64,000 nucleotides of DNA. Origin: Circinella umbellata. Taxonomy: Eukaryota; Mucoromycota; Mucoromycetes; Mucorales; Lichtheimiaceae. The translations under genes and the position numbers were made by a program. The notes under the pieces are model-generated. The model had not been told where the DNA came from, ran no database searches, and saw nothing but the letters and a program-made list of their open reading frames with translations. The DNA lies in NCBI GenBank assembly GCA_025093555.1, contig JAIWNF010000012.1, positions 434,001-498,000 of the forward strand. The letters are read 5' to 3'. Positions 47,815 through 59,110 of this stretch are shown here, piece after piece (the first letter of the stretch is position 1; every line of letters starts with the position of its first letter).

Positions 47815-50800
47815 CCCCTTTTTCTGGTGCGGATACCGTAGTTGGGGCCACTAAAGCCAATCAGAGAAGAAGTTAATAAAATTAATAATTTAGGCCAATA
47901 GGAACTCGATTTAATAAAATCTGTTGCTATGTCTGGAATTAATTTTTTTTGGAGAGCGAAAAGGTTGTGGGTGCCTGCATAACGCATTATAAAATATCTT
48001 TTGTTCTAAGTGTTTCATCTTTCCCACCGCTATTTTATTCAACGCCATTTAACTCCATTCCCCCACATTCAACTACATTAAGCCATATTCAAGCGCATTG
48101 AATAATTTTGTTTTTTTTTTTTTTCACAATGGAGGGAAAGTTCAACTACAAAAAAAGAGGTCGACCTTCCGGTCAAAAGAATGCTCAAGGCCACAACGCC
48201 GGACGTCCTAAAAAAGTGGATAGCAAACAAAAAAAATTATCATTTACCTCTGTTAACAGGACTGTCAATAATAATATAAATAATAATTCTTCATCATCAA
48301 ACTCATCTATGAATAGTACAGCAACGCCTGTACAAGAAGAACCAATATCACTATTAGCGGATGATGATCATGTACCGCTTGGTGAAAAAATTTTTGACAC
48401 CATGGTTCCTTCATCCGAAGAAGATAAATATGATGTATCTGATGATGATATTCTTGATGAAATTGATTGTAATGATGAAGATGAAGACGAGGATATTAAT
48501 AGACAAGAAGGTACTGAGGATATCATTGGCACTACATCGCAAACACCCCACCATCAATATCCAAATGACACTACAAACGTAAATGAAAATGAATCAAACA
48601 ACACATCAAATGATAACGTGACAGAAATAGCTGGTGCAATTCAAAAATATCTTTCTGATGTCCAAAAACGAATTGTTAGTGAGAAATATCCAGCAGAATA
48701 CAATAGGGGAGCGTTTTGGGTACGACCAAAAGATCCATACTTTGCTTTACTTGATGATCTGAATCCAAATGGTCTTTATTATCCACGTATTTTTCTTTGG
48801 ATTCCTCATTTACTACTTGAAAAGCTTGGAAAAACTTTGAAATGCCCTACGTGTAATTCTGATCTCAAGTCAAAAGGATATACAGATAAACCACGTCGAG
48901 TAGTGGATATTACTGAGTACGTAAGCGCTTTAAAATTTCACATAACAATGCAAAGAATTTTGTTTTGTTATATTATGCCTTTTATTAACTGTTTTTATTT
49001 AATTCAAGTTGTTTTTATATTATGGCGTCACGCTATGACTGTAAAAATGAAAAGTGTTCATTTACGTCGGTTGCCAATAATGAAAATATTATCCGCCAAC
49101 TCCCCAAGTTCCTCCAGTGCCAGTATCCTGGATATATGACACATAGAAGTGGAGTATCCAAAACAGTCGGTGATCTTTTGCGACCTTGTATGCAAAATTC
49201 AATTGGCCCAAAACGATTTCAAAAAATTCTACGTGAACTTCACAAGCTTAAACATGCCAGATCAGAATTCCAGTATCTTAATGCGGCAGTGTTTCGAATT
49301 GAGAATCCAACAATTGATCAATACTTTATCTCAAATAACAACAATGTATTACATCCTTTCTCTGATTTCGGCGATAAAAATGGATATGGCGGATATATAC
49401 CTTCACCTCAGTATTTTCGTTCTTTTTACACCAGCTACACCGAAGAAATTCGACATTTACTTGACAAACAAATGATGGTTCTTGACGCAAAGTATCTTAA
49501 GGGTGATCATTCCTTCAAAATCATTAAACTGATTGGAAAAGTTGATGGTGCACCGATGTTTACAGCATTATATACCATTCTTAACGAATATGAAGAAGTA
49601 CGATTGCAATTTCTTGTGCCAACAAAATCACTTTTTCATTTGGAATATGCTTTCAATGCTGTACGACGCTCACTCGATTTCTATGGTCATGGTCAACCAG
49701 AAATTTTTTTTACAGATAATGTACGAGGTGACAAGAACATTCTGGAAGACGTTTTTCCTTCATTAAAGAAAGCTCTCCAACCTGTAACAGACCCTGAACC
49801 GGGTAAAGTCGTGGATCATAGCCACTACCCAAAATTGACAATCCCTGGAGACAGTGTAGAAATACGTTGTATAAATAAAGCTGATGAAATGGTTTCTGCC
49901 GCTCAAGAATTGCTTAATCTCATCAAAGTGTCCACCTCCAGAACTTCAGAACCCACGCAGTCCAAGCAGATAGTAGTTGGTTTTGATTGCGAATGGCCTA
50001 CCGACCCTACAACTCATGCACCGGGAAAGCTCGCTACAATACAAATTACCTACAACAATATTGTTGATATCTATTGTGTCCACCATTTAGATGTGCTACC
50101 TCAACTATTGATAGATGTTTTATCAAATTCAAATATTATAAAGATTGGACGTGCTATACAAGGTGATTTGAATAAGATCGAGCGTGACTTTGCGCTTGTT
50201 TCCGGTACGTGTGCTGGAGGATATGATATTGCTAGATTTTGCAAAGAACGAGGAGCAATCGATACTCAAAGAATAAGCTTATCTGAAATTTGCGCCCGGG
50301 TTTTGGAACGGTTTTTACCAAAAGATAACAATGTTCGACTCAGTGATTGGAGTGGTATGGAATTATCCGACACGCAAAAGGAATATGCTGCATTGGATGC
50401 TTGGGCTGGTCTACAAATTTATCACAAATTAAAACGGAATGAAGTAATAGGAAAGCGTATATTGAGACCAGTAAATGAAGGTATATATAGCATTGTAATA
50501 TATAAGCTTATATCAAAGTTGGTATACTTTATATTAGTTCTATTCTAATATATATTCACTCACTTGAATAGGTACATCTATATCTTATCATCCTTGGTCT
50601 ATGGTTCAGGCCGCTGCTTATGGAGAAATCAGCTGTCAGCGTGATAAATTCAGTAATAAAAAGTTAACAAAGGCTCAAGTTATAATCACCGTAAAACAGG
50701 TTTTGATACCGAATGCAGTAGATAGGGATGGCAAACCTCTTTCTGAATATGGTCAAGTTCCTTTGAAATAGTTGCTAGATTATGTGATCTACGTACATCA

Positions 50801-53265
50801 CGTCCTGTTAAAATCCAAAACAACACTCAAAACGTTGTTGAAGAAATTGACAGCAGTGAACAATCAAATATTGATATATCTACAGCAGGTATGTGTTTCA
50901 TAATAAATTAACCCATTTTTATGCTTATTCTCGTGCTAACTCGCTCAAATATACTTGAATCTAGAAATTTTCGAAAGTGAGCAAGTTAATAATAACGATA
51001 ATATTATGCCACCAGATGATGATTACAACAGTAATGACAATATTACTTCCATTCTCCGGGATAACGAACTGCCATCTCATAATCAAAATCCAAGTACATC
51101 ACAAATAGAGGAAGAAAGTAGGGAGCTTGGAAATCAACAATTTTCTTCTCTTCCTGAACAATTACCATCTGAAGAACCCATTCGCTCAAGAGTACTTAAG
51201 GATGTTTTTCATCTAATGGATCAAATCAAAGTACCTCGACGACACGGTCTTGCAAATGATTTTTCAAGAAAGCTACGAGATGCGCTTTTTGTTGTTGATG
51301 AAGAAGATAAAATCAAGGTTGAGGATATTTTGACACGGAATCAAATAACATGGGATGAAAAGCTATTAAGAAATCCAGGATGGGTATTCCGTCGTGTAAA
51401 ACGTAAGTAATTTTCGGTGGTAGCAACTTCATTTTTATTAATATATAATTAATAATATATCAATGATATTACGTAATAATTCTCTTAGGTACTGTTCCCC
51501 CACCTGAAATCTTATATCCTGTTGTAAAAAACTTGTTTGAAACATACGGTCCTTTGAAATGCGCAAGAACTGGACGTCCATTGTTTGATAATGAGGCTTG
51601 GAAGCAGTCTAAAAATGTTTTATCATCGATTCATGAAGGCCACGTATCAGATCCTCCCGGTTATTCGTTCTATTTTAAAATGGGACAAGATCGAGATGGA
51701 CTCACACTATACCGTTGCTGTCGAGGAACCAATTCTTTAGAGGGAGGGATCCATCAGAACGTAATTCGGAAGTTTGGGTCTTTTGGCGCTAGTCCAGCAT
51801 TAGCTGATGCTGTTCTTGCTGATTATCGACTGCGCCATAACATTGATGTATGTATATTCAATGGCTAGAAAAGTAATTGCACGTAAACTAATTTATTATT
51901 ATGCTTTAGGTGGGAACAATGAATAGACATGGTAAAATTCACAAAGGACATTATGAGCCATGGCTCACCCAACATATAAATGATTTACGTCTACAACTTG
52001 GATTGCCAGCCATTTACAATGAACCGGGGGTGCATAAATACGCCCTTCATCTTGCTGACTCTGATGAAAGCTTTGGAATTTCTACCCTACCTCGGTCACT
52101 TATGGATCTTTATAACATTCGTGCAGCAGACAGTTCATTGTTATCAACAAGAAATAAAACATCTTCATCTGATTTAGCTTCATTGATTATCTTACATGGT
52201 TCTACAGCACATACAGCTGGATCACAATTTATATTTATGGCTCAACGTCAAGGCGCTGCTCATGCTATTATCCCTGTACAAACTCAGGTTGAACGCAACA
52301 AATACGACTCGCTCATTCGACAGCATTTTCCTCAACAACTACAACGTAACCAACAACCTGATTTTGACAAGTTTTCAAAATTATGGTCAGCTTTTGTTGA
52401 TGGAAAGTCTATTTTTTATAAAGCACCTGAACATTTACGTAGTTACCATACCAAATGGTGTGAGTATCAAAATATACATTTAACGAAAAATAGCTATAAT
52501 GAACAAATTGAAACTTTGCAACAGGATTTAAGCTCTCCATCAAGAAAGCGCAATATTCCAGAAGCACAAAACCCAGCCGCTCTTAAGATACCTCGACTTC
52601 AAGCTATTATTGATGAAGCAACTGCTTCATCATCATCATCATCACCATTACCAATATCATCACCATTATCAACAGAAGAAGAGACAGGCAACACGAGCAT
52701 ATTAATTCCAACTTCACATCAACTTCATACGAAACAATACATAATATTACTACTACAACAAATACAGTTGAACCAACAATATTTTACAATCCATATCTAT
52801 CACAACAGTTGCTTTATCCACCATTTCCTTTTATATACGCTGCTCCTTCTTCAAGTACTAGTACCTTTGATGGTTTACATACACCACCACGTGTAAGACA
52901 TTGTAAGACATGTCATAGTAATACTTGTATCGGCAGAACAGGACGAGGAAAATGCTCTCTTTTAAATAATAACAATCAATGAATCTAATTTTCCAAAATG
53001 AACAAACCGATACATATAAGCGTATACTATAAACGTATACTATACAACCATTGATATTACATACTATTATCATTATTGTTTTTATTTTTATTATATATTA
53101 TATATCACTTCTTTTTCAATAAAAAACGCCGTATAGTTACATAATAGGAGAGCTTTAATATAGTAAGTCTTTAAAAACTGGCCTCAGCTTCGCTTCGGCC
53201 AATTTTCAAAATAATTAAATCCGTCGGCCCCACCTATGGTACCCGAGCCCTTTTTCTTCGGCACT
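47815..53265 (+). mobile_element. Large DNA transposon with degenerate TIRs
   Basis: The left flank near 47828-47850 (GATACCGTAGTTGGGGCC) resembles the reverse complement of 53226-53245 (GGTACCATAGGTGGGGCC), with AAAAAGGG/CCCCTTTTT runs outside both, as expected of eroded terminal inverted repeats about 5.4 kb apart. Between them lies one transposase gene filling nearly all the space. Exact termini and target duplication were not resolved. Confidence 0.55.
48129..52982 (+). pseudogene. DDE transposase with embedded WRN/DnaQ-like 3'-5' exonuclease
   Basis: Exons 48129-48916, 49009-50480, 50572-50888, 50965-51402, 51489-51847 and 51910-52982. The N-terminus has two AT-hook-like motifs (RGRPSG, GRPKK), an acidic linker, and a zinc-ribbon CPTCNSDL...YDCKNEKC joined across intron 1. 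DDE candidates: D in VLDAKYLKGD (49484) and D in FFTDNVRGD (49715). A DEDDy exonuclease follows: FDCEWP (49985), IQGDL (50164), YAALDAW (50398). The candidate E lies in CRGTNSLEGGIHQN (51740). The C-terminus carries a Cys cluster CKTCHSNTC...GRGKC. Two one-base deletions break the frame, near 50762 (TAG at 50769) and near 52689, so this copy is probably inactive. Confidence 0.75.
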
Positions 53266-53868
53266 CTCTATTTCTACTTCTTTAACTTTCCCCATTGTTT
53301 CTCTCGTCGTCTACCTTGATATATAAAAGTATGATAAAGTTTTAATATACGTTAACTCTGATCAAATGACTCTTTGTCATGAATTTGGTATTACAGCCAT
53401 CATCAATATGAAACACTTGTATCGTTTTTTGTTCTTTGCTTTCTATTTATGAAGGTTTTCTTCTTTTAATTCTTTAATTATGTAGAATAAAAAATAAGTA
53501 CTATAGTTAAATAATACAGTAGTATATTGGACCAGAATAACAAAACCTGTTAATAAAAAAAGGTATATAGTAAGGTGCTTTATATGTTCTGACGTGTTTG
53601 GTAAAGAGAACTCCCAATAATATATATAGTCATATATATACATGTAATCCCCCTATACAATCAATTAATGCAGTAAATGTCTGCGGGACTTTAAATGTTA
53701 GCGTTATAAAAAAAAATGCATTATCATTTTACCTTTTCTTTTTTTCATAATACCCCATTATAAATTCATTTAAATATATCCCAAAAGACTCTCTCTGATT
53801 GTCGTATATAATATCAAGCAAAGAAACTATTTTTACTTTTTTCATTGACATTTCATTAAACTCTAAAC
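52983..53868. other. Transposon 3' flank and promoter of the next gene
   Basis: It includes the candidate right TIR of the transposon (about 53220-53265). No gene supported. Confidence 0.45.
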
Positions 53869-56591
53869 ATGACAAAACAAGATTTTGAAGACTTTTCGTT
53901 GAAGTTGGACTCCCCAATCGGCTGTAAAAGACGGTACTTTTTTACTGAAAATCGTTTGAAACAATGGTGTTTTTCGAACTACTACAAGTATTACGTTATG
54001 AGCATTTCCAAGGACCCCAAATTTAAAACGATTACCTCTTGTTATAAAGACGATCTTAATTGGTTGTTGTCGTTAAATATCCTTCCTCAAGCTGTACGAT
54101 CAATTGTTGGAAAGGAATTAGAATGCTTCAAGGTCAGTATTTTTGTTTTTTATTTTTTTAATTTTTCAAGTTAAACAATTGACTAAAAACAATTGTCTTT
54201 AAATAGAAGAAGACAGTAGAAGTTCTGAAACAGGAAATAAAAGAACAGGGAAAAGAACAACCAGCAGTATTTAACTTCCACGGAGATATCCATGGTGAGC
54301 AAGTTAATATTGGGAACTTTGAACCTAGAGTTACAAAAAAAAGAACGTAAGTTACAGGTTTTGATGGGAAGAAAGGTGTATCTGTATAAATAAATAAAAG
54401 CATAGCTAATATCAATTTATATTAGCCATGATGTTATTGAAGAAGAGGGGAATGAAGAAGAAGAACCTGAAAAGATTGACAATGATGATGTTCACAAGGT
54501 TCGTAATTTTTGTTATACTGGTAAAAGCAGGTTATTGATACGCTTGTATTTATTGATGTTGTTTGTTGATACGTGTGCTTAGTTTTCTCGTGATATATTT
54601 GATCTGGATAATGAATTTATAACAATAACTGAATCAGAACAACTTGATATGAATGAGATTTTACCAAGTACAGCAAGACCAGCTTCCTCACCCCATTCAT
54701 CATCAATCACTAGGAGTCTTCTGTTCAATTGGGCTTTTAAGCTCGTAAGTCTTGGTTTATGTGCTTTTCTTTTTCATTTTTCTTTTTCTCTTTTTGACGG
54801 TACGTATATAATTCAATGGTGGTTATTTAAATCTTATTTATAGTATCTTAATAAATCTGTGACAATGCCAGCAGCAACACTCGCTGTAATTCGTGATCAT
54901 AACGAAGAATCTATTAGTAATAGATTAACAAAATTCAGTGGTGATCTCTTGGCTGGTTGGTCAACAGCTACAGTGGATGATGATTATCGAAATGCACTCA
55001 GGTAATATTTTTATATAATAATAATAATAATAATAATCACAGAGGAAATAACGAGTGAAACATCCGAAAAAAAAAAAGAACTACTCAAATACACACTTTT
55101 TTATTGAATAGTTTGGGACTGTCGTTGATTGTCGATGTAAGCGATACTAAACCAAGCAAGAAATTGTTGGCTTGTTTGTCTAATAATCAAGTTCAAGATA
55201 TAAAGTCTCATGTTAAAAAAGAAAAAGAAAAAGTGGACAAGTTACCAGAAAATCTTTTGTCTATATTCAAGCAAGCATTTGAAGTACGTATAGGATTTTT
55301 AGGGGAATAAAAAAGAAATAGAGAATAAAAGAAGTGATGTTTGGAGTGAATATACTGAAACTCATAATACTATCTGAATTATAGTTGTTCTCGACCTCTG
55401 GTGAACATGATGCATTACTTTATTTAACCAAAGTTGAACTAAAAGAGCTCGAAGAAAAAAAGGATAGCATCAATTTGCAATTCATTGAAGTTTTAAAATA
55501 CATGTAAGTTATCAAGAATTATCAATTCCACATATTCAAAATACCTTGTATTATTCCTGATTGATTGACTTGCAAAATTTTATATAGTATAAGAAGCGTA
55601 GAAAAATGGAGCGATGACAATACACCCACAGAAGTAGATTGGACCCATCGATTAGTTTCATTATTGGATATTTTATTACGAGATTCGTCGTTATCTATTA
55701 GAATGTAAGTTTTGGGTAATATGATGAAAATAGGAGGAGAGTCGAAGGCATAAAACTGTGTTATCGAAAGTTATTTGTTGCTCTAACTTTTTTGTCAATC
55801 AAGGGGTGAAAAGGCCAGTCTAGCAACCAAAATTGCACGGCAAGAAAATGAATTACGGTTCGGAAATAAGGAAAAGGCACAATCAGTTATAGGGCGAAAG
55901 ATCGATGTCATTATTGAACAGGGCGGTTTAGAATTATCAGCATCTGAGTGGAAATCATTTGGAGCAGGGGATTCTCTGATCAATAAGCAGCACAATAAAA
56001 ACTTGCGAGTAAATGCGTGTGTGTTGTTGCAGCTGTTACAACTTCCATACAACAACAATGTTGACAAAGACGAAGTTTATAATTTGGGTGTATTGACTAT
56101 GGAATGGAGAGGTAACTAATTATTCATATATATATATATATATATATTGTTTCACTTCCATATTAGGATAGAAACAATATGGGTTTTGCTAACAATGGGC
56201 TGTATCAATTTAATGTCTTTTCCAGGTGCGGAAGGCGACTTAATATCAATCAAAAAAGTCAACGAGTATTATATCGCATGTAAAATAGGTCGAATGTGTT
56301 TACCAACGTCTGTAGACGATATTAGTGATTTCTACGCTACTCTTGAGTTATTACTGTATTGGAAGGTTGGTCAAATCTATAATTGATTATATTGTATATT
56401 TATAAAAAAAATTATACTGATATTAATGATATGAAAATATATAGGATTTTCATTTAAAATTGCAAAAGCTAATCAAAACTCCGTTAGCTCGATTAAAAAG
56501 ATTAAAAAGAGATAATTCTTACCAAGCAACAAGAAATGAGGAAGAACCAAGTATTTGTTTTACACCAACCCGTGGCAATACAACTGTATGA
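53869..56591 (+). CDS. Unrecognised 599-residue protein with D...EWK signature
   Basis: Eleven exons (53869-54132, 54207-54346, 54426-54498, 54583-54744, 54844-55001, 55112-55283, 55385-55503, 55588-55704, 55804-56111, 56226-56365, 56445-56591) give one continuous frame. The N-terminal part is charged; residues about 105-130 read FNFHGDIHGEQVNIGNFEP. An acidic stretch and Ser-rich linker follow, then a mostly helical C-terminal half with TPTEVDWTHRLVSLLDILLR and GRKIDVIIEQGG...LSASEWK. That spacing of an Asp after a basic residue, a hydrophobic strand, then E-x-K, resembles the PD-(D/E)XK nuclease core. I know similar uncharacterised proteins from Mucorales but no assigned function. The adjacent transposon may mean it is accessory. 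Confidence 0.75.
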
Positions 56592-57808
56592 TATTAAGAT
56601 AAAAGTCTCCTTTACACGATGATATTGAAAACGACAAACGTATGTTTCTGTTATCCTTTTATGGTCTATACAAGCTTATTTGATTATTTTATGTATTTTA
56701 TGTAAATTTTATATAACAGAGTCAGCTATTTTAATTTAGTAGGTATTCCCGCGATGCTAATGTATCGTTGGGATTGGTAGTGATATTTATTTTGGTTTAA
56801 CGGCGCGCAAGGCGTCATCATGACAATTGATTGATGAGATAATTTTCTTAAAGCAAAGTAGCGGTTTTATATTTTACCAGATTGATGCACAGTATCAAAT
56901 ATTACGGATTTTTTTTTTTCAAAATTATAATAAAGTAAAAATGGTAGTTCTTTTATGACTAATGCGATTTTTTCTTTCTTTTGGAATTATATGACGCAGT
57001 GAGGTTGAAGAATCATTAGCAAGTCTAGATAGTATATTTATTAATATTTTTGTTACCAATACTATATTAGAGTATGTGTGATGGTAGGATGTGTACAGAT
57101 GACGCGTTCGGAGGAAGCAATATAATTATATAAAATTATTTGCGATATAATATATGTAGTCATGCTAAGTAAGATGATATCACAAAGTGATTTACAATTA
57201 TTCGGACTCAGAGTTGATATTTAAGGTTTTGAATTGTGACACTGGCTTAAAATGCTCGAATAATAATGGCTGTTTTAATTTGAGCTAATGTCTGTTGTGT
57301 TTGCTCGTGTAAGTTAAAGTAATTCCTACTAAAAACAAAGATCAAATGCGTCGCGTAAATTACAAGGCTTAATGATTTATAATATTTCTTTATCTTTTAT
57401 TTTTGCAATATGTAATGTATCACTCATACGTACGTAAATAGTATTCTCATAGTAAATATTTATTTACTTTGGCATACAATATGTAAAGTTTCTAATAAAA
57501 AGCTCTCGATATCAATGGAACGATTAGTTTATGCAAGTACTTTTATACTTTTCTGGAGAGTTGTTTCATCCTTATTCGCAGATTTATATACTGTATTTAG
57601 CGTCTCAAAGTGACCATAGGGTCCTTGGCAGACATTTTTGCTCGAAACAAGATAGTGGAGTGGAGGAGATGAACATCATATATGTGTGTATATAGGGGAA
57701 ATGTTAAAAGGATGAAGGGAAGTTACTAATAAAGATAAAAAATAAAATAATGAAAAATTTCCCTTCAGAATATAGAAGGGACTGGTGAGGTTGTTGGGAG
57801 TCGAGAAA
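56592..57808. other. AT-rich spacer
   Basis: No supported genes. A weak GC-richer patch (CGGCGCGCAAGGCGTCATCA, 56801-56820) is unexplained. Confidence 0.4.
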
Positions 57809-58330
57809 CTATTGCATTAGATGTATGTAATTGCTATAGATGGCAAGAGGGAGTGGAGAAGAAGAAAAACAAAAAACAAAAAGAAAGAATAGAAAGAATA
57901 GAAAGATGGAGGTGAACATACTACTGTAGAATAAAAAATAATGTTCTAAAGAGGCTACGTAAGGTCTTTGTACTCTAGCTCCAATGGAGGAGAAAGGATA
58001 ATCCATTTGATGAGTGCCATGCCTAGGGTTGATCTTCATATTACTGTTGATTGCTGTTTGGGTGGTGGTATCGAGTTCCATGAGAATAGAGCATATAATC
58101 GACCAGAATGAATTTAAGTATCGGGTTCGTTTTGGTGATGTCAGTTGTGCTTTAGGTAGTTGATTTAGGAAAAGTGAGAGTGGATTAGTGTGTTGATAAG
58201 AAATATGAAGGAAGCCATGTATATTAAGACATTGGATTGCATGTGTTCTGGAAAAAAGTAATATAGTGACACTTGGCACAGGGATGTAGATGCCCCTCTG
58301 GAAGCAAGCCTAACTACCATCGTATACGGC
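57809..58330 (-). pseudogene. LINE ORF2 C-terminal remnant (CCHC region)
   Basis: Minus-strand translation gives PCAKCHYIT, then in a shifted frame FSRTHAIQCLNIHGFLHISY, NPLSLFLNQLPKAQ and FWSIICSILMELDTT. The CxxC...HxxxC arrangement (CAKC, THAIQC) with the following NPLSLFLN and ICSILMELD motifs looks like the C-terminus of LINE reverse transcriptases in Mucorales, recalled rather than searched. A frameshift splits the zinc motif, so it is dead. The 156-codon ORF left behind ends in low-complexity Phe/Ser sequence. Confidence 0.5.
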
Positions 58331-58909
58331 GACTTCGCTCTCTATTGATTATAGGGAGCCACATGATCGGATCTATTGAAGCGTTCGTTGTGCTGACATC
58401 AAAGAGCTTCGTAATATGAAAATGATATAATTTATGTAAAGAAAATAGTATAAAGATTATAATTAACTCAATAATTATGAATAATGGTATGTGGCAGTTC
58501 TAATATCCAGGAAGGATACGTCTGAATCCACAAAAAGATATCACAAAAAGGGAAATCAATATAAAAATTTATTTATGAAATATAATTTATTTAAAGACAA
58601 ATACGTTTTTAGTAAAAGAGAACTAAAGGAAAAAAGAACTAAAGAAAAGAAGTTGAAGGTAGAAAAAGGTGGGTATTTAAACTATCTACTTTTGTAAAAA
58701 GATGTGAATGCTCTTGTGGAAAGATACAATTGCTTTTATAAAAAGACTCGGTTGCTTTTGTAAAAAGATTCAAAAGCGGGATCCCATCAAATATCCTATA
58801 GGACAACTATACTATAATAAGAGTCGTAGTTGGAACACGTGATGATGAAAGAGAATAGTACGTAATAATAGTGATACTTATAATAATAATGATATTTATA
58901 CAGGATTTT

Positions 58910-59110
58910 TCCTCGTTTCAGGCGGCTGATTTTTTTCAACTTGGCACTGGGTTTTTTTCAACATGGCGCGTGATGTATTTTTTATTTGGCGCTTGGTTTT
59001 TTTCAACCTGGCGGCTGAAATTTTTGGTGTGGCGCCAAGCATTTTATGATTTGGCGTCTCTATATTATTAGTATGGCGTTCATTGTTTTTTATTTGGCGG
59101 CTAACAACCC
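58910..59110. repeat. TGGCG-centred minisatellite, about nine degenerate units
   Basis: GGCGG/GGCGC/GGCAC words recur every 21-25 bp from 58920 to 59098, separated by T-rich spacers (TTTTTTTCAAC, ATTTTTTATT). The motif core is kept while spacers drift. A 66-codon ORF across it (58871-59071) is a by-product. Confidence 0.75.
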
